This document shows positions 1 to 10,577 of a stretch of DNA of 39,855 bases, piece after piece. The notes under the pieces were generated by a model that was given only the letters and a program-made list of their open reading frames with translations, did not search any database and had not been told where the DNA came from. The stretch comes from Actinomycetota bacterium. Its GTDB lineage: Bacteria; Actinomycetota; Thermoleophilia; Gaiellales; Gaiellaceae. Numbering within the stretch: position 1 is the first letter of the stretch; every line of letters begins with the position of its first letter. The stretch is from contig PLJC01000006.1 in the NCBI GenBank assembly GCA_003139545.1, forward strand, positions 29,176-69,030, read 5' to 3'. The position numbers and the translations under genes are program-made.

Positions 1-319
1 CGTACTGCGTCGGGTCGGGCGCCATGGCCGAGGAGAGGCTGAAGTCGCCGAGGCCGATGTCGGACGTCCCCGCCGCGTCGGCGCTGTACGTGCCGGTGCC
101 GGTGTCGGACGCCGGGTCCTGCGGAACGACGACGTAGCCATCGCAGATCGCGTCACCGAACGAGGCGACGTCCATCACCGTGGGATCGAGGACCCACACG
201 GTGCCGTCCGAGCACTGGATCGTCACCGTCGGCGGCACAGCGTCGTCGGCGCGCACTGTGCCCGCGGCCGCGAACGAGATTGCGGCCACCGCAAACACAA
301 CAAGCATCAATCGCTTCAC
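1..319 (-). CDS. Small secreted protein, paralogue of the next gene (3' end outside window)
   Basis: The minus frame starts at a GTG (317-319) preceded by GGAG about 7 nt upstream and runs off the left edge. The product opens with a Sec signal peptide: KR, a hydrophobic core (LMLVVFAVAAISFAAAG), then a likely cut after VRA. The mature part contains QCSDGTVWVL (about residues 35-44), then SFGDAIC and GDFSLSSAMAPDPTQY, all of which recur in the gene at 480-905. The two genes are therefore a tandem duplication. The protein is probably exported and perhaps disulfide-bonded. I recognise no family and assign no function. The C-terminus is missing only because the window ends. Confidence 0.75.
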   Translation of the reverse strand, partial: MKRLMLVVFAVAAISFAAAGTVRADDAVPPTVTIQCSDGTVWVLDPTVMDVASFGDAICDGYVVVPQDPASDTGTGTYSADAAGTSDIGLGDFSLSSAMAPDPTQY

Positions 320-420
320 AGGTGTTCTCCTTTTCACGCGAGCGTTCGTTATCGCTCGTCGTATCGGTGAACCTGTGCCGCCGGAGTGTCCGGAGATGCG
401 CGGTTTCCGCACTCCTCCTT

Positions 421-444
421 TTCGGAGAGGCCGGCCCCTCCGAA
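421..444 (-). terminator. Stem-loop terminator candidate after the 480-905 gene
   Basis: TTCGGAG (421-427) pairs with CTCCGAA (438-444), with a further GG/CC pair inside. It lies 36 nt past the stop of the 480-905 gene in its direction of transcription. There is no clear U-tract. Confidence 0.45.
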
Positions 445-479
445 GAGAAGCCGGCCCCCGTTTCGTCACGCCCGCGCTG

Positions 480-905
480 TTACGCCGCCGGGCAGACGAA
501 GTCGTCGCCACTTGCTACTGCCCAGATCTCTCCATTCGGACACTGGACCTCGGTGGCGTACTGCGTCGGGTCGGGCGCCATGTTCGTCGAGAGGCTGAAG
601 TCGCCCTCACCCGTCTGGTCACCTTCGGAGTCCTGGGACTGCGTCGTGAATGCCGGCGGAGACAGGACGGCGTACTCGCCGCCGCAGATCGCCTCGCCGA
701 ACGAGCCAACGTCCCAGGACTGGTCGAGTGCCCACACGGTCCCATCCGAGCACTCCACGTAGATCATCGATGTGTCGCACGTGCCCTCTGCGTACCCGCA
801 CCAGTCGGTGCCGGCGGCGAGCGGCGGCACGCTTGCGCGTGCGGTGCCTGCCGTTGCGGCGGCAGCGCAAACTGCCACGGCGAGCAGGACGCCGATCTTC
901 AGCAT
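480..905 (-). CDS. Small secreted Cys-containing protein with internal CxxG-W repeat
   Basis: The product is 141 aa from the ATG at 903-905, which has AAGGAG upstream. A longer frame to 938 exists but lacks a ribosome site. The signal peptide spans about residues 1-24 with a cut after ARA. The mature protein has two short related blocks, ECSDGTVWAL (51-60) and QCPNGEIWAV (121-130), and about six cysteines, suggesting a small disulfide-stabilised extracellular domain. It is a paralogue of the partial gene at 1-319. Near-identical DNA (1-49 versus 557-605) encodes the shared segment ending APDPTQY. No family is recognised. A secreted binding protein or envelope component is possible, but that is a guess. 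Confidence 0.8.
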   Translation of the reverse strand: MLKIGVLLAVAVCAAAATAGTARASVPPLAAGTDWCGYAEGTCDTSMIYVECSDGTVWALDQSWDVGSFGEAICGGEYAVLSPPAFTTQSQDSEGDQTGEGDFSLSTNMAPDPTQYATEVQCPNGEIWAVASGDDFVCPAA

Positions 906-992
906 CACGGCTGTCTCCTTTATTCGGGCGACGCACACGACGCGGCTGTCGTGGCGTGCACCCTGCTATCGGCCCAGCGCCGTGTGAACGAG

Positions 993-1008
993 TCCTCCGT
1001 TCGGAGGA
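993..1008 (-). terminator. Short stem-loop after the mutase gene
   Basis: TCCTCCG (993-999) is perfectly complementary to CGGAGGA (1002-1008). It sits 22 nt beyond the mutase stop in its direction of transcription. It is short and lacks a U-tract, so it is only a candidate. Confidence 0.35.
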
Positions 1009-1030
1009 ATCGTGGTCCGTTGTTTTCCGG

Positions 1031-2632
<1,602 letters not shown>

Positions 2633-2650
2633 GGAGGGATTGTAGAAAGC

Positions 2651-2678
2651 AGAGGGCCCGGCGCTGGCCGGGCCCTCT
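2651..2678 (-). terminator. Perfect 12-bp stem-loop after the IPT gene
   Basis: AGAGGGCCCGGC pairs perfectly with GCCGGGCCCTCT around the loop GCTG. It lies 26 nt downstream of the stop at 2704 and before the mutase start, so it fits termination of the IPT-sigma-ligase operon. Only a weak T-rich stretch follows. Confidence 0.6.
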
Positions 2679-2703
2679 GAGGACGTGCGGGTGGAGCCGT
2701 CGG

Positions 2704-5082
2704 CTACGAGATGGTCACCTTGATCGTTCCGGTGCCGGCCGCGTTGCCGATCGTGATCACCTTGTTCGCCCCGGTGACCGCGTTGTTGGGGATGGTCACC
2801 GAGATGTCGCCGTCGCTGTTCACGTTGAAGCTCGCGTTGAGCGTTCCGACCTTCACGCCGGTCGTACCCGTGAACCCGGAGCCGGTGACGTGGATCGTCG
2901 ACCCGCGGCTCGGGGTACCGGTCTCACCGGTCGGGTTCGGCTTCACGACGATCGTGAAGCTGTCGTTCCCGCTGTTGCCAGACAGCGTTTCCACCTTGAC
3001 CGTGATCGGCCCGGTGACGGCGTTCTTCGGGACGACGGCCGTCATGGTGGTGTCGTTGAGGACCGTCGGCTTCGCAGCCGCCGACTGCTCTCCGAACTGG
3101 ACCTGGGTGGCGCCCGTGAAGTTGGTGCCGTAGATGGTCACCTTCGTGCCGACCTTGCCGTAGGCCGGGCTGAAGCCAATCACGACCGGCGTTGCCAGAA
3201 TGACGAAGTTCGTCTTGCTCGTCGCCTGTCCGCCGGGGTTGATCGCGACGACCGGGCCCGTCGTGGCGCCCACCGGAATGTCGACGATCAGCGACTTGCC
3301 GTCGACGGGCTGGCTGACGAACGCCGGGGTCGCCGCACCGGCACCGAAGTCGACCTCGGTCACCGTGTTCAGGTTCGTGCCCGTGATCGTGACCGCGTCA
3401 CCGACCGGCCCCGCCACGAGGCCGAGCTTCGTGATCGTCGGCGCGGTCGAGAGAACCGTGAACCCTTGCTGCTGTGACTTGCCGAGGGCGTTCGCGACGA
3501 TGATTCCGCCCGTTGCCCCGGAGCCGGGTCCCGTCGGCGCACCGGTCGGCACACGCGTGTCGATCGTGGTGTCGTTGACGACGGTGAACGACGCGGCCTT
3601 GCCGTTGAACGTCACCGACGACGCGCCGATGAAGTGGTTGCCGTCGATCTCGACGGCCGTGCCCCAGCCGCCGCTGTTCGGGGTGGCCGAGCCGATCGTC
3701 GGATGGAAGATGAGGACGACGAAGTTGCCGGCGCTATGGCCGGAGCCGACGCCGTTCGTGACCGTGATCTGCCCGGTCGTGGCGCCAACAGGCACCTTGA
3801 CCGTGATCTGCGTGTCGCCCTTGATCGTGGCCTTGATCGCAGCCTGGCCGTTGAAGTCGACCTCGGTCGTCCCGATGAAGGACGAGCCCGTGATCGTCAC
3901 CATCGAGCCGACCGCGCCGAAGCCCGGCGAGAACGAGGTGACCGTCGGTGCACCGATGACGGTGAAGCTCTGCTTGCTCGTCGCCTGGCCGGTCGCGTTC
4001 AGCACCGTGATCGGCCCCGTGTGCGCGCCGGTCGGAACTTGAACCTGCGCCTGGGTCTTCGTCGGGATCGAGATGATCGGGCTGTCGACGGTGCCGCCGC
4101 TGCCGTCGCTGAAGAGCACGTCGGAGGCGGTGTCGAGGTTCGTGCCTTTCACCATCAGCGTGACGCTGCCGTCGGCGACGCCGCTCGTCGGCGTGAAGGA
4201 GGTGATCGTCGGCGCGCTCGAGTCGACCGTGAAGCCGGTCTGCGCGGAACCGACCGGGTTGGTCACGACTACGAGACCAAGGCCGGTCTTTGCACCACTA
4301 GGCACTGAGGTCTGGATCTCGCTGTCGCTGACGACGGTGAACGCCGCAGCCTTGGTGCCGATCTTGACGCTCGTCGTCCCGAGGAGGCCGCTCGTCGCGT
4401 CGATCTCGACCGGCGTGCCTGCGCCACCCTCGATTGGGGTGGTGGAGATGGGGGTCGGGGCGGTGAGAACAGTGAACGGATCGGCGCTGTCGCCCGAGCC
4501 GGCACCGTTCGTCACTTCGATCGTCCCGGACGTCCCGTTACCCGGAACGGTGAACGTCAGCGAGGTGGACGAGTTGACGAAGAAGCTCGTGGCCTCGCCG
4601 TTCAGGTCGACCTCGTTGATCGCGCTCGGCCCGGTGAAGTGCGTGCCGGTGACGGTCACGGACGAGCCGGGAGCGCCCTGCATGGGCGCGAAGCTCGAAA
4701 CCGTCGGAGCGACCGCGTACTGCGACTCGGCGGACACAGGCCCGCCGCCGCCGCGCACGGTCTGATTCGGCCCCGGAGCACCGGGGACCGGCCCCGGCGA
4801 GGTGGCATGGGTCGACTGGGCGACGCTGCGCGCCGCCCCGGCAATGCTGGAGGCTGCGGAGCTGAAGCCGCCGCTCGCGCCCACGGCGGCGACCATCACC
4901 GCAGTGGCGACGCCGGCGACCGCGATCCGCGACCTGGTCCGGACGGGATTGGCGGGCCGCGGGTTGATGCGGGCCGCAATCGACTTGACGAAATGGTTGC
5001 TCGGCGTCGGCCGGCTTGCCTTCAGCTCAGCCTCGATCTCGAGCCCTCGTCCGTGCTTCCAGTTCTTGAACCAGGTCTTCAT
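2704..5082 (-). CDS. Membrane-anchored protein with eight IPT/TIG repeats
   Basis: The product is 792 aa. Residues 1-50 form a charged, probably cytoplasmic segment ([19 protein letters not shown] at 14-32). One membrane helix follows (about 52-70), then a Pro/Gly-rich spacer and, from about 126 to the end, eight Ig-like IPT/TIG repeats of roughly 80-85 aa. Each repeat begins near PT[VI]xSFxP and carries G.xVTITGxxFxG and T.I.VxVPxGAxTGPI. There is no classical cleaved signal; one N-in/C-out helix would place the repeats outside the cell. The gene begins 55 nt after an ECF sigma factor gene in the same direction. By analogy with sigma/anti-sigma pairs, the cytoplasmic N-terminus could bind that sigma factor, but no zinc-finger anti-sigma motif is visible. 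An adhesion or surface-sensing role is inferred from the repeats. Confidence 0.88.
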   Translation of the reverse strand: MKTWFKNWKHGRGLEIEAELKASRPTPSNHFVKSIAARINPRPANPVRTRSRIAVAGVATAVMVAAVGASGGFSSAASSIAGAARSVAQSTHATSPGPVPGAPGPNQTVRGGGGPVSAESQYAVAPTVSSFAPMQGAPGSSVTVTGTHFTGPSAINEVDLNGEATSFFVNSSTSLTFTVPGNGTSGTIEVTNGAGSGDSADPFTVLTAPTPISTTPIEGGAGTPVEIDATSGLLGTTSVKIGTKAAAFTVVSDSEIQTSVPSGAKTGLGLVVVTNPVGSAQTGFTVDSSAPTITSFTPTSGVADGSVTLMVKGTNLDTASDVLFSDGSGGTVDSPIISIPTKTQAQVQVPTGAHTGPITVLNATGQATSKQSFTVIGAPTVTSFSPGFGAVGSMVTITGSSFIGTTEVDFNGQAAIKATIKGDTQITVKVPVGATTGQITVTNGVGSGHSAGNFVVLIFHPTIGSATPNSGGWGTAVEIDGNHFIGASSVTFNGKAASFTVVNDTTIDTRVPTGAPTGPGSGATGGIIVANALGKSQQQGFTVLSTAPTITKLGLVAGPVGDAVTITGTNLNTVTEVDFGAGAATPAFVSQPVDGKSLIVDIPVGATTGPVVAINPGGQATSKTNFVILATPVVIGFSPAYGKVGTKVTIYGTNFTGATQVQFGEQSAAAKPTVLNDTTMTAVVPKNAVTGPITVKVETLSGNSGNDSFTIVVKPNPTGETGTPSRGSTIHVTGSGFTGTTGVKVGTLNASFNVNSDGDISVTIPNNAVTGANKVITIGNAAGTGTIKVTIS

Positions 5083-5137
5083 GCCACTCCTCTGCGCCTC
5101 GGGATTCAGTGCCTACATCCCTTACAGAGAATCGGGG

Positions 5138-5671
5138 TCAGATGCTTACAGCCTCTTCGCCCCCGGTTTGACCGGAGGCAGGCTTAGGGCGGCGCTGCTC
5201 CCCCTCGAGGGCGGCCCGCAGGCGGGCGTGGGCCCGGTGGAGCGCCACTTCGACGGTGTTCGTCCGCTCGCCGAGCATCTCGGCGATCTGGCGGGCAGTG
5301 AGGTCGGCCCCGTAGCGGAGCGCGACGAGCTCCCGCGAGCGCTCGTCCAGCGTCAGCACCGCCTTCTGGACCGTCAGCTTGCGCACCATCTCCGGCTCGA
5401 GGTCGCCCGTGCCGGCCACGTCAGCGGTCAGCTCCGCAATCGGAGGCCGGGTCGCATAGAGATCGTCGACCGCCCGGCGGGCGATGCCGAGCAGCCAGGC
5501 GATGGGCTCGCCCTTGCTGCGGTCGTATCGGTGCCGGTAGCGGAGCGCCCGCTCGAAGGTGTCGCTCGTCGCGTCCTCGGCGTCGGGCCCGTCTCCGAGC
5601 CGGTACGCGGCGTAGGCGTAGACCCGGCGGATGAGCGGCTCCGGGCGCGCGAGGGGGTCGACCCGGATCAC
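5138..5671 (-). CDS. ECF-type RNA polymerase sigma factor
   Basis: The 177-aa product starts at the GTG (5669-5671), which overlaps the TGA of the upstream ligase gene (GTGA), so translation is coupled. A much longer upstream frame only overlaps the ligase coding region and is rejected. Sigma region 2 covers about residues 12-70 (DAEDATSDTFERALRY, then PIAWLLGIARRAVDD). Region 4 covers about 103-155 (LTLDERSRELVALRYGADLT, then the helix-turn-helix around ARQIAEMLGERTNTVEVALHRA). There is no region 3, as is usual for ECF factors. It sits between an O-antigen-ligase-like gene and the IPT-repeat membrane protein, which suggests control of envelope or surface genes. The regulating partner may be the downstream membrane protein. 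Confidence 0.9.
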   Translation of the reverse strand: MIRVDPLARPEPLIRRVYAYAAYRLGDGPDAEDATSDTFERALRYRHRYDRSKGEPIAWLLGIARRAVDDLYATRPPIAELTADVAGTGDLEPEMVRKLTVQKAVLTLDERSRELVALRYGADLTARQIAEMLGERTNTVEVALHRAHARLRAALEGEQRRPKPASGQTGGEEAVSI

Positions 5672-7563
5672 GGCTTCGCCCCTGCGGCGAGCAGCTGCTG
5701 CACCGTCTGCCGGATCGAGTCGTCGAGCGGGTCGAGGGCGATCGCCTGGCTGAACGCCTTCCAGCGAGCCGGCCCATGCTCGACCGTGGCGAACTCGACC
5801 CAGAGCTGCGCATTCTGCGGATCCTTCGCCACCGCCTTCCGGTAGCTCAAGAGGGCATTTGCCTTCTGGCCCAGCCCGAGCTGCGCGTGGCCGAGCGCCT
5901 CCCATGGCTGCGCCGACCAGGGCGCAAAGAAGCGCGCCCGCCGCGCGTCGGAGGCAGCGGCGCTCCAGTGCCCGGAGTGGGCCGCTTTCGCGCTGGAGCT
6001 GAGGCTCAGGTTGCCGATCAGGCCGCCGAGGGCGAGGAGTCCTACGGCCGAACCAACGGCGATCGGGAGCGCCCGCCAGCGACCGGCCGGGCGCTCGCCG
6101 CGTGCGGCCACGAGCAGCGCGCCGCCGCATAGGAGGCCGACAAGCGTCACGCCGGAAAGCTCCCAGTCCCAGTCGACGGCCGCCTCGACGAGGAAGGCCG
6201 TGTAGCCGGCGAGCGCGAACGCCGCGAGCGGCTCCTTCCGGGCTCGCCTGAAGGCCGCGAGCGGCGCAAGCAGGGCTGCGCCGAGGATGAGCATGCCGAC
6301 GATGCCCGTCTCGGCAAGCGTCTCGAGATAGAGGTTATGCGCGTCGCGGATAACGAGGTTCGTCTTGCGGTGAGCATCCCAGTACTGCTCGAACCCGCCG
6401 GCGCCGAGCCCCCCTATTGGGTGCGCTTCGAAAGCGTGTAGAGCGACACGCCAAGCGCCCAGACGGCCGTTGTTCGAGAGTGAGAAGAGACGGCTGTTTA
6501 GGTTCGCGGTCTGATTCGGCGTCGCGCGCGTGAAGGAGTCGTATCCGTGCCGCGCGACCGTCCACGGCGCGCCGTAAAGCGCGAGCACAGCGACGATCGC
6601 CAGAGCGACCAGGGCCAGCCCTGCCCAGGGCGCGGCGCGCTCGACCTGCTCCGGAACGCTGAGTCGGCCGGCGATGTAGGCGGTGTAGCCGGACAGAATC
6701 ACCGCGACGAGGACCACAGCCGCAAGACGGTGCCCGTCGTGCGTCGCTGCCGAGAGCGACCGCCCGACGTGAGTCAGTGCGGCGGCGCGCGAGGACTCCC
6801 ACGCGACGAGCGCTGCGATTAACGCCAGCGGCGTGACCACAAGGGCGAGCCGGATCCGGCTCCGATCCACGGCAAAGAGGACGACAAGCCCGGCGAAGGT
6901 CGAGAGCCAGGCGCCACGGCTGAACGTGAAGTAGAGCGTCATCACGAGCAGCGGAACGGCCGCGCCGGAGGCGGCGCGCGCGACCGGCGCAGCCGAACGC
7001 GCGGCGAACCCGAGCGCGAGCAGGACGCCGATGCCGGCGACGATGCCGAGCCCGTTCCAGTAGCCCACCGGAGTCGAGAGTCGCGCGCCCGACCAGGTGT
7101 TCACCGAGTTGAACCCGTTCGGGAAGAGGCGCGTCAGGAGTGAATAGACGCAGACGATCGCGACTCCGGCGAGGATTCCCGCGAGCAGGAACCGGACGTG
7201 CTCGCGCCCGACGAGCGTGAGCAGCGCGAGCGCCGCGGCGACGTAGACGAACGTCCGCTCGGCCTCGAGGCCGGCCGCGGTCGCCGGGCCCCAGATGGAC
7301 GAGGCGGCCTGCCAGGCGGCGAACGCTGCGAGGGAGCCCACGAAGACGAGCTCCAGCCGCGACGGCCGGGAGACCGGGCGCAGGAGAGCCCCCATCACGG
7401 CGGCCCAGGCAAGCAGGAGACCGGACCAGCCCCAGGAGGTCGGAAAGTAGCCGCCCTGAGCCGCGAGAACAGGCGCGACAGCGACGCCGAGCGCAGCCGC
7501 CGGTAGGCGCCCGTCCGCCGCCTCGCGGACGCGAGAAGCCGATGCAGTTGCGACGAAGCTCAC
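5668..7563 (-). CDS. O-antigen ligase/polymerase-like membrane protein with C-terminal TPR
   Basis: The 631-aa product is read from the GTG at 7561-7563, which has AAAGG six nt upstream; longer in-frame extensions would overlap the divergent gene. About ten to twelve hydrophobic segments fill residues 20-500. The Wzy_C/WaaL-type region includes TFSRGAWLS and, in a large extracytoplasmic loop, HPIGGLGAGGFEQYW and HNLYLETLAETGIVG. The last 90 residues form TPR-like helices (WEALGHAQLGLGQKANALLS, then a second pair ending DPLDDSIR). Such proteins join or polymerise lipid-linked glycans on the outer face of the membrane. The gene leads an operon with the ECF sigma factor and the IPT protein and is divergent from the RCC1 gene. 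Confidence 0.88.
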   Translation of the reverse strand: MSFVATASASRVREAADGRLPAAALGVAVAPVLAAQGGYFPTSWGWSGLLLAWAAVMGALLRPVSRPSRLELVFVGSLAAFAAWQAASSIWGPATAAGLEAERTFVYVAAALALLTLVGREHVRFLLAGILAGVAIVCVYSLLTRLFPNGFNSVNTWSGARLSTPVGYWNGLGIVAGIGVLLALGFAARSAAPVARAASGAAVPLLVMTLYFTFSRGAWLSTFAGLVVLFAVDRSRIRLALVVTPLALIAALVAWESSRAAALTHVGRSLSAATHDGHRLAAVVLVAVILSGYTAYIAGRLSVPEQVERAAPWAGLALVALAIVAVLALYGAPWTVARHGYDSFTRATPNQTANLNSRLFSLSNNGRLGAWRVALHAFEAHPIGGLGAGGFEQYWDAHRKTNLVIRDAHNLYLETLAETGIVGMLILGAALLAPLAAFRRARKEPLAAFALAGYTAFLVEAAVDWDWELSGVTLVGLLCGGALLVAARGERPAGRWRALPIAVGSAVGLLALGGLIGNLSLSSSAKAAHSGHWSAAASDARRARFFAPWSAQPWEALGHAQLGLGQKANALLSYRKAVAKDPQNAQLWVEFATVEHGPARWKAFSQAIALDPLDDSIRQTVQQLLAAGAKP

Positions 7564-7689
7564 ACCCAGCCTTTCCGGGACGCAGCCGTAGAGCCACGCC
7601 CCCACACCCGAGTCTGAGCTTAAAGCCCCCACCCGAAAAGGGGAAGAGGCGAAATCCGCCGGAAAATCGATTACGGTGAAGGGGCGGGG

Positions 7690-10533
7690 ATGTCTACAAG
7701 GTTGCGGGAACGCGCGACCGCCCTTTGGGTCGCCATCTTTCTGGTCCTGGCGGTGACGGTCGCCGTCGTCGCACGGCTCGAGCTGGTCCACAACCCCAAG
7801 ACATCCTCGCCGAGCGCGAATGCCTCGCTTCGGCTCGGTCCGGGTGCCGTTAGGTTCCGCCTCCGGTCGGCGCTGCGCCCGGGCGCGGCCGCGCGTGCGC
7901 TCGCCGCGGGCGACTACAGCTCGTGCGCGCTGATCGCCGGAAAGTTTGCCTCCGTCTACTGCTGGGGAGACGGAGCGAGGGGTCAACTCGGCGATGGCAC
8001 GAGAGACAGCAGCCTGGCGCCGGTTCCTGTGCAGGCCCTGCCGGCTACACCGTCAGCGGTCGCGGTCGGCGGCAGCGAAGCTTGTGCGCTCCTCACCGAC
8101 GGACGCGTCGCCTGCTGGGGCTCGAACGGCGCCGGCCGTGAGATGTTGAGGCCCACGCTCGTGCCTAGCCTGAGAGGCGCATCGGCGATCGCCGTCGGGA
8201 TTGCCAACGCCTGCGCCGTCGTCGCGGGCGGGGCCGTCGACTGCTGGGGATCCAACTCCAACGGCCAGCTCGGGGACGGCAAAGCGACAGCGGCCAGCGC
8301 AAGACCCGTCCGAGTCATCGGCGTCAAGACCGCGCGGGCGCTTGCCGCCGGGCTCGCGCACACGTGCGCGCTCCTTCTGAATGGGAACGTCGATTGCTGG
8401 GGCGCAAACACCAACGGAGAGCTAGGCAACGGGCAGCTGGCAGACAGCAACGTTCCCGTTCCGGTCAGCGGGTTGAAGGGCTCAGCAGTGTCGATCGCCG
8501 CCGGGGATGGGCATACCTGCGCGCTGCTCGCCTCCGGGTCGGTCGAGTGCTGGGGCTGGAACGTCGAAGGACAGCTCGGCAACGGCGGCGGCGATAGCTC
8601 GGCACCAGTCCAGGTGAGCGGGCTGCCGAAAGTTAGGTCCATCAGCGCCGGCGGCAACAACACATGCGCCCTGCTCAGGGACGGCGCCGTCGACTGCTGG
8701 GGCGCCAACCCCTACGGCCAGCTTGGCAACGGCACGACCTCGGACAGCTCCTCGCCCGTTCGGACACGAAGTCTCGGAAGCGGCGTCGTCGCGATCACGA
8801 CCGGCCTCTACGACTCGTGCGCGCTGATCCGCGGTGGCGCAACGACCTGTTGGGGAGGGAACAGCGAAGGCGAGCTCGGCGACGGCCTGACGAGCTCGTC
8901 AGCCGTGCCCACGCCTGTGACGGCGCTCGGTTTCGCCCCCGACGGCAGCGGAACCGTCTCCGCGTCGCCGGCGGTGCTTGCCAGCCGCACGAAGCTTCTT
9001 GGCATCTCATTTACGTACACGGCGGCCGCCGGCGGCACCCACGAAGGGACGCTGGCGATCACCGTCCCCGCCGGATGGACGCCGCCTTCGATCAATCCGG
9101 GCGAGCCGGGCTTCACCTCGGCAAGTGCCGGGCGGCTCTCGGTCGACGGCCGAACAATCCGGGTCGACGGGCTCAGCCTGGCCACCGGCCGAAGTCTCGT
9201 GGTCCAGTACGGGCACGGAGCAGGCGGGATTCGTCCCACAGCGTCAGGCGCGACGTCATGGGTCGTCCGGGAGCAGTCGAGTCCCGGCGGCGCGCTCAGT
9301 CCGCTTCCGAAGCCCACGCAGATCGCGGTGCTGGCGCCGGACGGATCCGGGACGATCGCAGCATCCGCGAGTGCTGTCCCCAGCGGTGAGAGCCAACGGG
9401 CACTTCGGTTTGTCTACACGGCCGACACCGGCGGGCTCAGGGACGGCGGCATCGAACTGGTCGTGCCGCCTGGCTGGTCTCCGCCCACAACCGCAGCAGG
9501 GCGCCCGGGCTTCACAACGGCGTCGAGAGGATCAGTCGCGACGCGCGGGCGCGTCATCTCCGTCACCGGAGTTTCGCTCGCGGGACGAGCGTCGCTCTCG
9601 ATCGTCTACCGCGACGGCAAGGCGCCTTCCTCCAGCGTCGGCGCACAGGATTGGATCGCGAGTGAACAATCCGGAGCAACCGGACACATGGTTCGCCTCG
9701 GTGCATCGGCGAAGGTAAACGTCCTCGCGCCAGATGGGTCCGGATCCCTGACCGCGAATCCCGCCAGCGTCCCGAACGGCGCTCGACACGTCTCGATCAC
9801 CTTGACCTACTCCGCGGCCTCAGGCGGAGTGCGACGCGGCGCGCTTACCTTGGTCGTGCCCGTGGGCTGGAGCGCACCGTCGACGGAGAAGACGGCTCCG
9901 GGTTACGTCGCGACGACAGACGGCAAAATCATCGTCTCGGGGCGAACGGTGACTCTGCTGGTGAGGAGCCTCGATGGCGGCGCAACGGCCTCGCTGACTT
10001 ACGGGAGCCCCGCTCAAGGTGGGCCGGGCGCCGAGGCGCCGACGGCGGGGGTCGGCGAGCAGCTCTGGGCAGCGAAGGAGCGTTCAAGGGCTGCGGGAAA
10101 GCTGAGACCGCTGTCGAGCCGGTTGCGCGTCACCGTGTTGTCACCCGATGGGTCGGGCTCGCTGCTTCGCGCCACGGGAGACATAGCACCCGGGTCGCAC
10201 GGGAACACAATCGTGTTCGTGTTCGTCGCGGCAACGGGCGGGATCAGCGACGGCGAGCTACGGCTCATTGTCCCGCCCGGCTGGACACCGGCGTCGACCG
10301 ATTCGAGCAGCGGCGGATACGTAACCGCAAGTCCCGGAACGGCTTCGATGAGGGGGCAGACGATCGACATCTCCGGCTTGTCGCTCAGAGGCGGCGAAAG
10401 CATGACAATCGTGTACGGCAACCGCTCTCAAGGCGGAGCGGGTGCGACTGCGCCTCAAGGCGGCGTCGGCCCGAAGGTCTGGCGCGCCCTTGTTCGATCA
10501 AGCGCCACCGGTCAGCTCGAGCCACTTCGTTAG
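7690..10533 (+). CDS. RCC1-repeat surface protein with four C-terminal APDGSG modules
   Basis: The product is 947 aa. An N-terminal signal anchor (about residues 12-28) follows positive residues. From about 70 to 412 there are seven RCC1-type propeller repeats, each with a C-A-L-L...V.CWG.N..GQLG(D/N)G core; a Cys at CAL and one at CWG recur in nearly every blade. From Ala416 to the end there are four modules of 130-138 aa (starting at 416, 549, 680 and 818). Each opens APDGSG or SPDGSG and contains TxGG...G.L.(I/L)xVPxGW.xPS, then a GxTIxVxGLSL-like strand. These look like beta-sandwich domains, but I do not know a named family. The start has a G-rich ribosome site (GGGGCGGGG). The protein is probably exported and held at the membrane. 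It diverges from the ligase-sigma-IPT operon. Confidence 0.87.
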   Translation: MSTRLRERATALWVAIFLVLAVTVAVVARLELVHNPKTSSPSANASLRLGPGAVRFRLRSALRPGAAARALAAGDYSSCALIAGKFASVYCWGDGARGQLGDGTRDSSLAPVPVQALPATPSAVAVGGSEACALLTDGRVACWGSNGAGREMLRPTLVPSLRGASAIAVGIANACAVVAGGAVDCWGSNSNGQLGDGKATAASARPVRVIGVKTARALAAGLAHTCALLLNGNVDCWGANTNGELGNGQLADSNVPVPVSGLKGSAVSIAAGDGHTCALLASGSVECWGWNVEGQLGNGGGDSSAPVQVSGLPKVRSISAGGNNTCALLRDGAVDCWGANPYGQLGNGTTSDSSSPVRTRSLGSGVVAITTGLYDSCALIRGGATTCWGGNSEGELGDGLTSSSAVPTPVTALGFAPDGSGTVSASPAVLASRTKLLGISFTYTAAAGGTHEGTLAITVPAGWTPPSINPGEPGFTSASAGRLSVDGRTIRVDGLSLATGRSLVVQYGHGAGGIRPTASGATSWVVREQSSPGGALSPLPKPTQIAVLAPDGSGTIAASASAVPSGESQRALRFVYTADTGGLRDGGIELVVPPGWSPPTTAAGRPGFTTASRGSVATRGRVISVTGVSLAGRASLSIVYRDGKAPSSSVGAQDWIASEQSGATGHMVRLGASAKVNVLAPDGSGSLTANPASVPNGARHVSITLTYSAASGGVRRGALTLVVPVGWSAPSTEKTAPGYVATTDGKIIVSGRTVTLLVRSLDGGATASLTYGSPAQGGPGAEAPTAGVGEQLWAAKERSRAAGKLRPLSSRLRVTVLSPDGSGSLLRATGDIAPGSHGNTIVFVFVAATGGISDGELRLIVPPGWTPASTDSSSGGYVTASPGTASMRGQTIDISGLSLRGGESMTIVYGNRSQGGAGATAPQGGVGPKVWRALVRSSATGQLEPLR

Positions 10534-10577
10534 CCTCGACCAATGAGCGCTCCGCCGTCGCATATGCTCAGCGCCCG

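Noticed and set aside
5672..6130. Long N-terminal extension of the sigma factor frame
   Set aside because: It overlaps the ligase coding region in another frame and is Arg/Gly-rich; the GTGA overlap start gives a normal ECF length.
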